Assembly (NCBI GenBank): GCA_900546925.1
Contig: UREV01000003.1
Span: 44,335 to 108,334, forward strand
DNA: 64,000 nucleotides
Reading direction: 5' to 3'
DNA from: an uncultured Bacteroides sp.
Lineage (GTDB): Bacteria; Bacteroidota; Bacteroidia; Bacteroidales; UBA932
Below the pieces are notes generated by a model. It saw only the letters and a list, made by a program, of their open reading frames with translations. It made no database searches and was not told the origin of the DNA. Shown piece after piece: positions 17,176 to 27,487 of this stretch. Numbering within the stretch: the stretch's first letter is position 1; each line of letters opens with the position of its first letter. Both the position numbers and the translations under genes were made by a program.

Positions 17176-20121
17176 TTAGAAACGCATTGTGAGTCCGAGA
17201 GTTATCTGGGTAGCGAGCGGATATGCGCTGCTGACGTCGACACTCGGTGTCAGTCCGTTTGTTCCTACGATTGAAGGATCATTTCCCGAATACTTGGTGA
17301 GAGTGAACAAGTTCTTTGCAGAAATATAGACTCTCATACTATTGAGAATGTCAGTATTCTTCGGAGTGAAGTTGTATCCGAGAGTTACGTTCTCAAGCTT
17401 GAAGTAATCACCTTTTTCGAGGAAGTAAGAAGAGATAACTCCACCTCCTGTGATGAGGTCTTTGTCATCGAGGTATGCTGAACGGAGTACGTTGTCTGTT
17501 CCGCAGCCCTGAAGTCCCATTCCGTATTTTCTCATGTTGAAGATTTCGTAACCGAATGCTCCGTGGAAGAAGAGATTCAAGTCGAAGTTCTTGTAACGGA
17601 AGGTGTTAGACTATGATACATAGTGCTTTGGAGTTCCGTTTCCGATATATACCTTATCTTCCGGAGCGGCACTTGCAGCTGGGATAACGTTACCCTCCTT
17701 GTCATAAACCATCATGTCTCCTGTCTCGGAAGCACCTGCGAATTTATATCCGTAGAACTGTCCGACCTTGCTGCCTTCCTGAATTCTGAAGAAGTACTCT
17801 GTGGTACCTACGCCAGGTTTCTGATACATGTCTACATAGGATGCGTGGTATACGTCGTTGGAAAGCTTAGAGAGTTTTGTCTGACCGGTAGACCAGTTTC
17901 CGCTCATTGTCCAAGTGAAGTCTTTCTTCTTGAAGATATCTCCTTCGAGTGTAACTTCCACACCGGTGTTGGTGGTAGTACCGACATTGACCAAAATGTT
18001 AGACCATACGAATGGTGGCTGAGGTGCGGTATAGTTGTAGAGGAGGTCTTTAGACTGACGATCGAACCAGTCTACGGAACCTCTGAGTCTGCCGCTGAGG
18101 AGAGAAAAGTCTATACCGGCATTGATAGCGACAAGTTTTTCCCATCCGAGGTTAGGGTTCGCGTTCACTGAAGGTGCGAAACCTGTAACCCAGTTGCCGT
18201 CCATAAGATATGTTCCGTTAGAGCTGTAAGTAGAGAGTGATTTATAGGCGTCGAAATCGGAACGTCCTGTTACACCGTAAGATACACGAGGTTTAAGGCT
18301 CTGTACGATGTCCTTGTGATTCTCGAGGAATGACATATTCGCCATTTCCCAAGCTACTGAAGCTGCAGGGAAGTAACCCCATTTGTGATCAGCACCGAAT
18401 TTGGTGGAACCTTCGTATCTGAGTGATGCGGAAGCCATGATGAGGTCTTTCCAGTTATAGTTTACACGGCCGAATACACCGACGAGTTTCGAGAGTGATT
18501 TGCCTGAAGACATCGAAGCTTTACCATCTTTAAGGTATGTACCGCTACCGATGCTGTTGAAGCTCATGTTATCGAATGAGAAGTTGTTGTTTCCTGCCTG
18601 AACGCTTTCCCACCAGTTTTCATCATAAGTGTAGCCGCCGACGAACTGGAGGCTGTGATCCTGAAGGTACATGGAGTAGTTCAGAAGCCATTCGAGGTGG
18701 TTTGTAAACCATTTCTGATACTGGATGTTAGCACGTCCTTTATAACCTCCCCAGTAACATTCAGATGATGTGGAAGGTGTATAGTAGTTAGACTTCAAGT
18801 CGTTGTAGTTCAGAGAGTAGCTCAATGAGGTGCTAAGGTTGTGCTCATCTGTTGTAAGGATGTTTACCTTAGCTTCTGCTGTACCGAGAAGGTAGAGTCT
18901 CTGGCCATTGTTGTCATTGACCTCAAGTTCGGAAACAGGGTTCTTCGCGCCGGTAGGGGATGTCGGCTGGTACCAGCTTCCGTCAGGATTCTTGACAGGC
19001 ATGGTAGGGTTCATGTTGAGAGCGGTGTCGAACATTCCGTCGTTGCCCCATTCCTCGTTCACTCTTCTTGCGTTGAGGGAGAAGTTGAGCTGGAGGTGAT
19101 TCTTTATAGCTCTCTGCTCTACTGCTACACGTCCGCCGAATTCCTCACGGCCTGCTCTGGTGTCGAGACCGGTGGCTTTCTTGTAGTTTGCAGATGCGTT
19201 GTATGAACCATTCTTTGTGCTTCCGTCGATGGCGAGATACTGGTTGAGGTCATAAGAGAAGTCTCTCATGAGAAGGCTGTACCAGTCTGTGCTGTAGCCA
19301 TAGTCTGTTCCTCTCATAGAACGACGGAACTCGTCAGCAGAAAGAATCTCAGCGTGTGGTTTGGCGATGTTTACGCCGAACCAGCTGTCATATGTGATAT
19401 GTGAGGTGCCTGCTTCGTCTGCAGAACCTTTTCTGGTAGTGATGAGGATGACACCATTCGCACCACGTGTTCCATAGATGGCAGCAGAAGCGGCGTCTTT
19501 CAAGACTGTCATGGATTCGATGTCCTGAGCCGCGAGGTTTCTGATGTCACCGCCTGGTACACCGTCGATTACGATGAGCGGGCTGTTGGATGCCGAAAGT
19601 GATGTGGCACCACGGACCTGAAGGTCGGAGGTAGAGTTAGGGTTAGCACCGGCTGTATTCTGGACGTTGAGTCCGGCTACTTTTCCGGTGAGCATTTCCA
19701 TAGGGTTGTTCATGCTTCCCTTGAAGAACTGGTCTTTGTCTACCTGTACAATAGAGCTGGACAGCTCCTTTCTGCTCAGTGTACCATAACCGATGACTAC
19801 GGCGTCGTCGAGGTACATAGAGTCTTCCTCGATAACGGTTTTTGTCGGATTGGACTTGGCGACGAATGTCACGGTCTTGTATCCGATGCAGCTGATCTCG
19901 ATGATAGCGTCAGCTGAAGACACTTTTAAGGTGTAATTACCGTCGATGTCGGTAGATAGACCGTTGGTGGTACCCTTTTCGAGAACGGTAGCGCCGATGA
20001 CCGGCTGTCCGCTCTGATCCGTGACGGTACCCCTTATCTCATACCCGTTCTGGGCAGACAGATCAGGGGTGATGAGAAGAAGTCCCATCAGTCCCACTAT
20101 AAAAGATAGAAATCTGTTCAT
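17176..20121 (-). pseudogene. susC: SusC-family TonB-dependent receptor interrupted by one in-frame TAG
   Basis: Full frame of 981 codons, normal for SusC. Signal MNRFLSFIVGLMGLLLI, a carboxypeptidase-D-like domain (YEIRGTVTDQSGQPVIGATV), the TonB-box and plug region (DAVVIGYGTLSRKELSSSI, then SPLIVIDGVPGGDIRNL and SIYGTRGANG-like AAIYGTRGANGV), and the beta-barrel. At 17611-17613 (minus strand) a TAG codon stands between NGTPKHYVS and SNTFRYKNFDLNLFF. The frame before and after it is the same and both parts align with the family, so this is a single nonsense codon with no frameshift. It could be a real point mutation, strain variation, or a consensus error. The missing part is about 145 C-terminal residues including the last barrel strands, so the truncated product would hardly work as a transporter. 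Confidence 0.85.
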
Positions 20122-20168
20122 AGGATCTTATTGTTATTAGTTAAAAAATATAGTTTGTTTCCAATTAG

Positions 20169-21476
20169 TTATCTTTCCTTGATAAACGCCACGGACACGG
20201 CGGCCAACAGCATGAATACACATGCAAGCGCCAGCATCATCACGGCGTTGGAGCCGAAGCAGTATTTGATTATGACTCCGCCGGTAAGTCCGATTACTAT
20301 CTGAGGTATCGTTATCGTAAAGTTAAAAATTCCCATGTAAACACCCATTCTTTTAGGGTCTACTGTGCGTGAAAGAATAGCGTATGGCATAGCGAGAATG
20401 CCGGCCCAGGCGATACCGATGCAGAGCATAGGAAGCATGAGGGCGTATTTGTCTGTCAGTAAGCAGAGTCCGGCGAATCCCAGTGCTCCGAATGTGAGGC
20501 ATGTGGCATAAACGCTCTTGTTTCCGAATCTTTCAGCAAGTTTGGTCATGAAGATGGCTGCGATACATGCCGGGATAGGGTAGACTCCGTTAAGGACACC
20601 GACCCAAGTTTGTGTGGCTCCTTCTGATAGGATGACGCCACCATCTGTCACTGAGCCAGTTATGGCTGGTTTAAGGTATGTCCACATGATGAACAACGCT
20701 GCCCATGAGAAGAATTGTGTGATGCCGAGCTTGATCATAGCGGTCGGAGTGTTCTTGAGCAGGGTAAGGAAACTTGTCTTCTCTTCGGCCTCATCGTCAT
20801 TGACCTCAGCCAGTCCATTGTACTCGGCGAACTCTTTTGGCGGGTACTCCTTGGTCTTGAAGGCGGTCACGAGGACGGTCGCGAGCAGAATCGCTCCTCC
20901 GATATAGTATGACCAGGCGATATGCGGTGAAACTTGACCCGGAACGGCCTCGTCGCTGACGCCAGCCCAAGTCATGATTAGCGGCAATATCGCTCCGATG
21001 ACGGCTCCGATGTTTATGAGGAAGGTCTGTACCACGTATCCTTCAGTCTTTTGCGAATCGTCGAGCATGTCAGCGACCAGCGCCCTGAACGGCTGCATGG
21101 TTACGTTGAACGAAAGATCCATGAAAAGGAGGATGAAGGCTCCCGTCGCGAGTGGGGCCAATGCCAACAGGGTAGGGCAGTTCGGCATGAGCATGAGAGC
21201 GATGGTCGAGATCAATGCTCCTCCGAGTATGTAAGGAATTCTTCTGCCGAACCTGGTCCATGTTCCGTCTGAGAACATGCCGATGATAGGCTGGATGACC
21301 ATACCTGCGAGAGGTGCGGCCAGCCAGAAATAACTCAGGTGACTTACATCTGCACCGAGTGATTCGAATATAGTGGAAGTGTTAGAATTCTGTAGGGAGT
21401 ATCCAATCTGGACACCGAGGAATCCGAAGCTCAGATTCCATATCTGCCAAAAAGATAATTTAGGTTTCTTGCTCAT
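20169..21476 (-). CDS. SLC45-like MFS sugar (maltose/glucose) transporter
   Basis: 435 residues with about 12 hydrophobic segments. FWQIWNLSFGFLGVQIGYSL and NTSTIFESLGA at the start, DGTWTRFGRRIPYILGG as the MFS loop 2-3 motif, and ADMLDDSQKTEGY are typical of the SLC45/GPH-like family found in Bacteroidetes starch loci. It would bring glucose, maltose or short maltodextrins across the inner membrane after periplasmic hydrolysis. It is the first gene of the starch operon, with a TAnnTTTG box about 70 bases upstream, and faces the divergent LytS/LytTR pair. The exact sugar is inferred from context. Confidence 0.87.
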   Translation of the reverse strand: MSKKPKLSFWQIWNLSFGFLGVQIGYSLQNSNTSTIFESLGADVSHLSYFWLAAPLAGMVIQPIIGMFSDGTWTRFGRRIPYILGGALISTIALMLMPNCPTLLALAPLATGAFILLFMDLSFNVTMQPFRALVADMLDDSQKTEGYVVQTFLINIGAVIGAILPLIMTWAGVSDEAVPGQVSPHIAWSYYIGGAILLATVLVTAFKTKEYPPKEFAEYNGLAEVNDDEAEEKTSFLTLLKNTPTAMIKLGITQFFSWAALFIMWTYLKPAITGSVTDGGVILSEGATQTWVGVLNGVYPIPACIAAIFMTKLAERFGNKSVYATCLTFGALGFAGLCLLTDKYALMLPMLCIGIAWAGILAMPYAILSRTVDPKRMGVYMGIFNFTITIPQIVIGLTGGVIIKYCFGSNAVMMLALACVFMLLAAVSVAFIKER

Positions 21477-21545
21477 TAGTTTAGCATTAATGTTGTCTGT
21501 GTGGTCGCGGAAGTTAAGTTCCGTTTTTCTCTCTTAAAACGATTA

Positions 21546-21553
21546 CAAAGATA
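21546..21553 (-). promoter_or_regulatory. -7 box of the starch-locus operon
   Basis: On the minus strand TATCTTTG fits TAnnTTTG, about 70 bases before the first gene of the operon and inside the 156-base divergent region shared with the two-component genes. The LytTR regulator would be expected to bind here, though I could not single out a clear direct-repeat operator. Confidence 0.5.
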
Positions 21554-21632
21554 TCTATTATTTCTTTATTATTAATAGGCGTCCGGACGGATGGGCGGAA
21601 ATGAATGACGGACGGGAAAAAACTTCCGACGA

Positions 21633-23087
21633 ATGAAACGCGATTTTTTGTTTTTCGCTATTTATTTATACCTTTACATTATTATGAATTGGACCAAGGT
21701 AAAGCCGTCAGGCATCGTACATATATTCGCGGCACTTCATGCCGTGGTGACTATTCTTTGCCGTGCGGCTGGGATAGGAGACGAACTGTTTCTTACCATA
21801 CTTACGATGACGATGATTATTCTTGTCTGCCTCCGTAAGAACCTGAATCTGGAATTCTCTGCAGTCATTATAATTGTAATAAATGTCATCGGATATATTC
21901 TCGGTACCGCAGGAGCGAACCTGATAGGGGTGTTTTTCGAGTCGGATCTGGCCATTCATGCCATTTCTACGGCATTGACGACAGAACTTCTCGGATGGGG
22001 TACTATATTTATAGGTGATATCATCGGACGTTACCGCCAGACTCCCGAACGGACGAAAATTCTGCGCATGCCTTGGCTCCTTGCGGTAGTGTGTATCATT
22101 TTCCTTTTCAGACTGACCATTGTCGCGCTGGGTAAATCTGATATCATCTCAGACGGAGGATTGTACAGGAATACGTTGAGGTTGCTGTACAATGTGCCGG
22201 TGTGTATTATTCTTGTCTGCGTAAATATCCTGTATATCAAGTTCTCCAGAACAAGGTTCGCTGAAAGTTCCGGTCGGGTGCGTTGGGTGTCATTGACAGC
22301 ATTCATACTTTTGTCGATTCTTTGTACCACTTTCGCGGTAGGGGCGGGGCTTCCGTTTGCTATTCATTCCCTGCCTTCTTACCATGACCTTGTAGAACTC
22401 TCTTTGGTCGCTCTTATCGTGGAGGTACTTTTCTATGCCCTGTCGTATATTGCTGACTATGTATGGGTTACTCGTCAGGATATGAAGGCTGAAAAGATGA
22501 AGCGCCATAAGGCCCAGTTCGAATATCTGAAGCTGAAACAGCAGGTGAACCCGCATTTCCTGTTCAACTCCCTGAATGTCTTGGACTGCCTTATTTGCGA
22601 AAACAAGAACGAAGATGCCAGCCTGTTTGTCCACAAGCTTTCAGGCATGTATCGCTATATGCTTAAAAATGAAATAGATACACTTATACCGCTTCGTGAT
22701 GAACTGGCCTTTGTGGGGATGTATACCGACTTGCTGAAAGTACGTTTCTCTTGCGGATTCGAAGTCAGGACGGATGTTCCTGAAGAGTTCATGTCTTTTC
22801 AGGTAGTGCCATGTTCTATTCAGATGTTGGTGGAAAACGCCCTGAAGCACAACCGGGTTTCTCCGGGCAACCCGCTATACATCGACATGGTAGCGAAAGA
22901 CAACAGATTCATTGTAACCAACACCATATCTCCAAGGATGGCGTCCTCGGAGGAGTCCACGAAAGTCGGACTGAATTATATACGCCAGCAATATATAGAC
23001 CTGTCAGGTAATGATATAGAGGTGATTGACGACGGAAAGACTTATTCCGTATCTCTCCCGCTTTTGCCTGTACAGAAAACCACATAA
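21633..23087 (+). CDS. LytS/YehU-type sensor histidine kinase
   Basis: 484 residues from the ATG at 21633; an ATG at 21684 (MNWTKVKPSG) is an equally good start. Residues 20-270 are mostly hydrophobic with about seven membrane spans, without a large periplasmic domain. The His_kinase domain PF06580 follows: LKQQVNPHFLFNSLNVLDC with the phosphoacceptor His at about residue 308, then QMLVENALKHN as the N-box and KVGLNYIRQQY as a degenerate G-box. It phosphorylates the response regulator encoded 12 bases downstream. The divergent position suggests that the pair controls the starch locus, replacing the SusR or hybrid two-component regulators usual in Bacteroides. The signal it senses is unknown. 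Confidence 0.9.
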   Translation: MKRDFLFFAIYLYLYIIMNWTKVKPSGIVHIFAALHAVVTILCRAAGIGDELFLTILTMTMIILVCLRKNLNLEFSAVIIIVINVIGYILGTAGANLIGVFFESDLAIHAISTALTTELLGWGTIFIGDIIGRYRQTPERTKILRMPWLLAVVCIIFLFRLTIVALGKSDIISDGGLYRNTLRLLYNVPVCIILVCVNILYIKFSRTRFAESSGRVRWVSLTAFILLSILCTTFAVGAGLPFAIHSLPSYHDLVELSLVALIVEVLFYALSYIADYVWVTRQDMKAEKMKRHKAQFEYLKLKQQVNPHFLFNSLNVLDCLICENKNEDASLFVHKLSGMYRYMLKNEIDTLIPLRDELAFVGMYTDLLKVRFSCGFEVRTDVPEEFMSFQVVPCSIQMLVENALKHNRVSPGNPLYIDMVAKDNRFIVTNTISPRMASSEESTKVGLNYIRQQYIDLSGNDIEVIDDGKTYSVSLPLLPVQKTT

Positions 23088-23099
23088 ACAGTAGAGACT

Positions 23100-23864
23100 A
23101 TGTCATTGAGAGTATTGATAGTGGAGGATGAACCTATGGCGCAGGCGAACCTGAGCCGTACTTTGCAGAAATATTATCCCGATTTGGAGATTGTCGGCAT
23201 GACAAGTTCCGTGAGCGAAACCGTAGAGTGGCTGAGAAACCATTCCGTGGATGTCATATTCATGGACGTGGAACTTTCCGACGGAAACTGCTTCAGCATA
23301 TTCCAGCAGATAGATGTGAAGGCTAAAATCGTAATGACCACAGCCTATGATAATTACGCCGTGAAAGCCTTCGAAGTGAACAGCGTGGATTACCTCCTGA
23401 AACCGATCGAAAAAGAAGACCTCGACCGAGCAGTCCAGCGCTGTCGCACCTCCGCCGGAATCACCGATATGTCCGCCCTACTCTCCACCTTCGCCGGTCC
23501 TCAGCGCCAGCCCGACTATCGCCAGAAATTCATGGTCCGGCTGAACGACAAGATTCTCCCTGTTTCTGTCAATGATATTGCGTATTTCCTGTCTGAGGAT
23601 AAAGTCACCTGGATGTTTACGTCCGATGGCTCCAAATACGTTCTGGACCAGTCGTTGGACATATTGGCCTCACAACTGGATCCGTCCCGTTTCTTCAGAA
23701 TATCACGCGGCTGCATAATCGCTTCATCAGCAGTACGCAGCATTATAAAATTACAGGGAGGACGGCTTAGGATAAATGCACATCCTCCCTATGAACCTGA
23801 GATAATAGTAAGCCGTTCTCGTTCAGACGACTTCCTCCAGTGGATGGAAAACTCTGTCAATTAG
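23100..23864 (+). CDS. LytTR-family response regulator
   Basis: 254 residues. The receiver domain shows IVEDEP (acidic pocket), IFMDVELSDG with the phosphoacceptor Asp at residue 56, TTAYDNYAVKAFEVNSVDYLLKPI with the conserved Thr/Ala and Lys. The C-terminal LytTR domain (about residues 135-250) has FMVRLNDKILPVSVNDIAYF and FFRISRGCIIA, the DNA-contacting pattern of AlgR/AgrA-type regulators. It is cotranscribed with the sensor kinase. Its last bases overlap the end of the convergent editing-protein gene by four bases. Confidence 0.93.
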   Translation: MSLRVLIVEDEPMAQANLSRTLQKYYPDLEIVGMTSSVSETVEWLRNHSVDVIFMDVELSDGNCFSIFQQIDVKAKIVMTTAYDNYAVKAFEVNSVDYLLKPIEKEDLDRAVQRCRTSAGITDMSALLSTFAGPQRQPDYRQKFMVRLNDKILPVSVNDIAYFLSEDKVTWMFTSDGSKYVLDQSLDILASQLDPSRFFRISRGCIIASSAVRSIIKLQGGRLRINAHPPYEPEIIVSRSRSDDFLQWMENSVN

Positions 23865-24415
23865 ATTTCTATCCATTCGACCTCTCCACCCCACAGGGTG
23901 AGGAACTTGCGGAAATCTTCACCTGAAATCACGACGCTTGCCGTATTTTCGCACGGATGGAAACTGATTCTTTCAGCATCTTTCAGTGTGCTGTCCAGAT
24001 AGTACTTGACCCTGTGTCCGTTAGGGAAAAGTTCTTTCGGGTCGGCATTCACCGGAGCGATGTCGTTAATAAGTCCAAAAGCTGATACTGAACCCGGATG
24101 CAGGTCCAGGCAGCGCATCATTCTCTCTTCAGACGCGAATGACAGCTTGCCTTGTTTCAATGCGTGTTCGAGTCCGTGGATGTCCAGTGTCTTGTGGCAT
24201 TCCATGCTGACCAAATAGTGCCTGTTCCCTTTATGGTTTCTGAAGAACAGGTTTTTGCAATGTATCGCTGACGGGATATTGCCCCAATATTCCAGGCATT
24301 CCTCTATCGTACAAAGTACGGGATGCTCATATAATTCGTATGCGATTTCGTTGGCTTTCAGGAAATCCAATACTTTTGCCCTGAGACGGGCTCTCTCTTC
24401 TACACTTATATCCAT
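23861..24415 (-). CDS. YbaK/ProX-type aminoacyl-tRNA deacylase
   Basis: 184 residues, the usual length for free-standing prolyl-tRNA editing proteins. YELYEHPVLCTIEECLEYW at residues 21-39, KNLFFRNHKGNRHYLVSME, and GSVSAFGLIND followed by the C-terminal strands match the YbaK/ProXp family, in which a conserved lysine (here in CKNLFF) sets the active site. It hydrolyses misacylated tRNA (Ala- or Cys-tRNA-Pro) in the cytosol. It stands alone on the minus strand, overlapping the convergent response-regulator gene by four bases at its 3' end. Confidence 0.88.
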   Translation of the reverse strand: MDISVEERARLRAKVLDFLKANEIAYELYEHPVLCTIEECLEYWGNIPSAIHCKNLFFRNHKGNRHYLVSMECHKTLDIHGLEHALKQGKLSFASEERMMRCLDLHPGSVSAFGLINDIAPVNADPKELFPNGHRVKYYLDSTLKDAERISFHPCENTASVVISGEDFRKFLTLWGGEVEWIEI

Positions 24416-24484
24416 AATATTTATTAAACTTGCTTTCGACCTCTCGGGCTCTAAATGCGGTATTTCGCACTTGCGAAACTTAGG

Positions 24485-27313
24485 TTACTTCTTTGTCGTA
24501 CAGGCATTGACCAAATACACAATCGACCGGTAGGGGATTCCTGAGTTGGTCTGCAGACCGATTTCGCAGGTGCGGCTGTTCGAATAGCCGGTGCGGATTC
24601 CCTTGGCCTGGACCTGCTCTCGCAAGTGCCTCAGTCCGTGGGCGTTGAGTTCAGGCGTCATCATCCCTTTGTCTCCCGCGAAGCCGCAACATCCGACGCC
24701 TTCAGGGATGAGAACGTCAGGGGAGCAGAGGCGGGCCAAGTCGTAGAGCATCTTGTCCAGTTTCATGTGTTTTGTAGAGCAGGTGACATGCAGCGCTATC
24801 GGCTCGTTTATCTGGTGGAATTCGAGTTTTTCTCTGAGGAAGTCCCAGATGAATTCCGCTGAGTCATAGAGCTTTACCTTAGTTATGCATTGCTTCATCC
24901 TATGCAGGCAAGGGCTCTGGTCGCAGACTACAGGATAGCGTCCTCCGCAGGATGCTTTATATAGCGCTTCTTCCAGTTCCCTGACCTTGCGTTCTGCTAT
25001 GTCCGCCATGCCTTTGCTTTCCCAGATTGTGCCGCAGCAGAGGGATTCCCTGTTTTCCGGGAAGATGACTTCGTAACCTGCTTTTTCCAAGAGGGATTTC
25101 ATTTCTTCTACGAGCGGACGCATGCCTTTGGATGCTCTGTCGAGTCCCATCGTCTGGTTAATGCAACTTGGGAAATAAACTACTTTAAGGTCTGAAGCCT
25201 GGCTTTCTATATTCTTGAGTTTAAATGACTTAGGCAGGGATTCCGTCCAGAGGGGGAGTCCGGCCCCGTGGAGTGCTTTGCCTAAGAATGACATGCAGGG
25301 TTCGCCTACGATGCTGCGGCCGGTATATGCAAGATCCAACGTTCCCCTCAGCATTGACTTGACCCCTGAGAGGTGCTTGGCAGCGAAGTCTCCGGTGTTC
25401 CAGGCGAGGGTGCCCGGGTCTTTGCGTCTGACCTCATGCGTGATGTCGGCGGTGTTTATTCCCATCGGACAGGATGTGGAGCACAGGCCGTCTCCGGCGC
25501 AGGTCTCGTCAGCGTAGTATTTGAACTTTTTCTCGAGGCTTTCGAGGAAATCGGGATCGGCTCCGGTGCTGCGCAGTTCTTCGAGTTTTCGCAGCAGGGT
25601 GATTCTGGTTCTGGCGGACAATGTGAACCCGTACGACATGCAGTTCGGCTCGCAGAATCCACATTCTATACATTTGTTGGCCTTAGCAAATGCGGCCTCG
25701 GCTTCAGGCGACGCTCCCGCTTTCGGGCTGATGACCGGCAGGCTCTTGAAACTCTTGTAACTGCATTCTTTGTCATCGTTGAAAATGACGCCGCAGTTCA
25801 GAATATTCTCAGGGTCGAGCAGTTCTTTCACGCGTTTCATGTAGTTGTAAGCCTTGGTTCCCCACTCATGTTCCACGAACGGAGCCATGTTTCTTCCGGT
25901 GCCGTGCTCAGCTTTCAGTGAGCCGTCGTATTTGTCTGTCACTAAGGTGACTATGTCGTTCAACATGGCCTTGTATCTCGCGATTTCTTGCTCGGAATCC
26001 AGCTTCTGGTTTATGATGAAATGGACGTTTCCCTCCAGCACATGTCCGTAGATGCAGGAGTCGTCATACCCGTGTTTGTCGAGCAATGCGGATACTTCGT
26101 CGATGGCGTCCGGCAGGTCTTCGATATGGAAGGCGATGTCTTCGATCATGCAGGTCGTGCCCAGTTTTCGCATGCTGCCGACTGTCGGGAAAATCCCGGA
26201 CCTGATCGCCCAAAATCCCGCGCACTCCTTCGGGTCCGACGTGAACCGGAACGGATAGGCTGTCCTATACTCCGCAAGGGTTTTTTCGGTTTTGTCAATG
26301 CTGCCTTGCAGTTCTTCTTCCGTGAATGCTTCTATTTTTATGAGCAATGCCGCTTTACCTATTCCTTTCTCGTCGTTTACTGAGGCGAGTGAGCGTGAGT
26401 CCAGGAGTTCTGCTGCTGAGACGTTCAGCTTTTTCAGGGCTACGGCTACGTTGTTGGCTTCTCTCATCGTGTCGAAGTAGACGAGGGCGCTTGCCTGTAG
26501 TGGAGCTTCCGGCAATGTCTTCATTCTCACGAGGCTGACGGCTCCGAGTGTCCCTTCTGAACCGGCGATGAGGTGTGTCAATATCTCTATTTCGTCTTCA
26601 TATTCTACGAATGGTCTGAGGTTCAGGCCCATTACGTTCTTTATGGAGTATTTGTAGCGGATTCTTTCCGTGAGTTCCTGGTCTGCACGTATGTCGTCAC
26701 GTATTTTTCTGATTCCGTCGATTATTTCCCGATGTGTGGTTTTGAAAGTGCGGATGCTTTCTTCTGAGCCTGTGTCCAGGATGGTTCCGTCTGAGAGTAT
26801 CAGTCTTATGGATTCGAGGAGTTTGTCGCTGTTCGCCCATGTTCCGCAGCTCATTCCGGAGGCATTGTTCATGACTATTCCTCCTACCATGCAGGCGTTC
26901 AATGATGCAGGGTCAGGACCGAATTTGCGTCCGAAGGGACGTAGAATGGCATTGACCCGACCTCCTCTTATTCCCGGTTCGAGTTCGATGGATTTTCCCT
27001 CATCGAGGACGCGGTGTTTGTTCCATTTTTCGCCGATGACGATGAGTATCGAATCGGTGATGGCTTGTCCTGACAGGCTGGTTCCGGCCGCGCGGAATGT
27101 CACAGGAAGTTTCATTTCGCGGGCGTGTTTCACCAGGGTTGCCAGTTCGTTTTCGTTTTTAGGGAATGCAACTACTTGGGGGATAAGTCGATAGAAGCCT
27201 GCGTCTGTGCCCCATGTGTAACGGATGACAGGTTCTGTGCTTGTGGCTTTGTCGTCGTGCATTTCCTGGCTTACTCGTTTAACGTAAGTCTCGTATGTTG
27301 CAGTATTTATCAT
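24485..27313 (-). CDS. FAD-binding oxidoreductase with 4Fe-4S and CCG domains (D-lactate dehydrogenase type)
   Basis: About 942 residues from the ATG at 27313 (MINTATYETYVKRV). The frame continues 42 bases upstream, but those residues do not fit the family. Order of domains: FAD_binding_4 with VTFRAAGTSLSGQA and a PGIRGGRVN loop, an FAD-oxidase C-terminal domain ending near LKAEHGTGRNMAPF, a ferredoxin-like region with CIECGFCEPNC and CAGDGLCSTSCPMG, and a C-terminal pair of CCG-type cysteine motifs (SLCCGTIW, GVGCCGFAGDKG). This is the GlcD-GlcF fusion type that oxidises D-lactate or another 2-hydroxyacid and passes electrons to the membrane pool. The substrate is inferred. Three dispersed words are present (24504, 26293, 26949). 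Confidence 0.88.
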   Translation of the reverse strand: MINTATYETYVKRVSQEMHDDKATSTEPVIRYTWGTDAGFYRLIPQVVAFPKNENELATLVKHAREMKLPVTFRAAGTSLSGQAITDSILIVIGEKWNKHRVLDEGKSIELEPGIRGGRVNAILRPFGRKFGPDPASLNACMVGGIVMNNASGMSCGTWANSDKLLESIRLILSDGTILDTGSEESIRTFKTTHREIIDGIRKIRDDIRADQELTERIRYKYSIKNVMGLNLRPFVEYEDEIEILTHLIAGSEGTLGAVSLVRMKTLPEAPLQASALVYFDTMREANNVAVALKKLNVSAAELLDSRSLASVNDEKGIGKAALLIKIEAFTEEELQGSIDKTEKTLAEYRTAYPFRFTSDPKECAGFWAIRSGIFPTVGSMRKLGTTCMIEDIAFHIEDLPDAIDEVSALLDKHGYDDSCIYGHVLEGNVHFIINQKLDSEQEIARYKAMLNDIVTLVTDKYDGSLKAEHGTGRNMAPFVEHEWGTKAYNYMKRVKELLDPENILNCGVIFNDDKECSYKSFKSLPVISPKAGASPEAEAAFAKANKCIECGFCEPNCMSYGFTLSARTRITLLRKLEELRSTGADPDFLESLEKKFKYYADETCAGDGLCSTSCPMGINTADITHEVRRKDPGTLAWNTGDFAAKHLSGVKSMLRGTLDLAYTGRSIVGEPCMSFLGKALHGAGLPLWTESLPKSFKLKNIESQASDLKVVYFPSCINQTMGLDRASKGMRPLVEEMKSLLEKAGYEVIFPENRESLCCGTIWESKGMADIAERKVRELEEALYKASCGGRYPVVCDQSPCLHRMKQCITKVKLYDSAEFIWDFLREKLEFHQINEPIALHVTCSTKHMKLDKMLYDLARLCSPDVLIPEGVGCCGFAGDKGMMTPELNAHGLRHLREQVQAKGIRTGYSNSRTCEIGLQTNSGIPYRSIVYLVNACTTKK

Positions 27314-27487
27314 AGTATAGTGTAATATCCTTCTCTGTTGCCCGTGGCGACGCAAAGTTAATATTTTTTCTTGTCTTTCGCGTGGTAGCGGAACTTATAG
27401 ATGTGACGAACCTTAAAGCATGGTCGAGGTGGAAGTTGTGTCATCGTGAACGGTGATGCATTTCAATAATTCTCGACGTAGTAGTTA

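Noticed and set aside
17176..17580. A separate small gene downstream of susC starting MNLFFHGAFGY
   Set aside because: It is the C-terminal barrel of the same SusC in the same frame, after the nonsense codon.
17176..20121. Stop codon reassignment (TAG read as an amino acid)
   Set aside because: Only one gene has an internal TAG. All other long genes end at normal stops without read-through homology.
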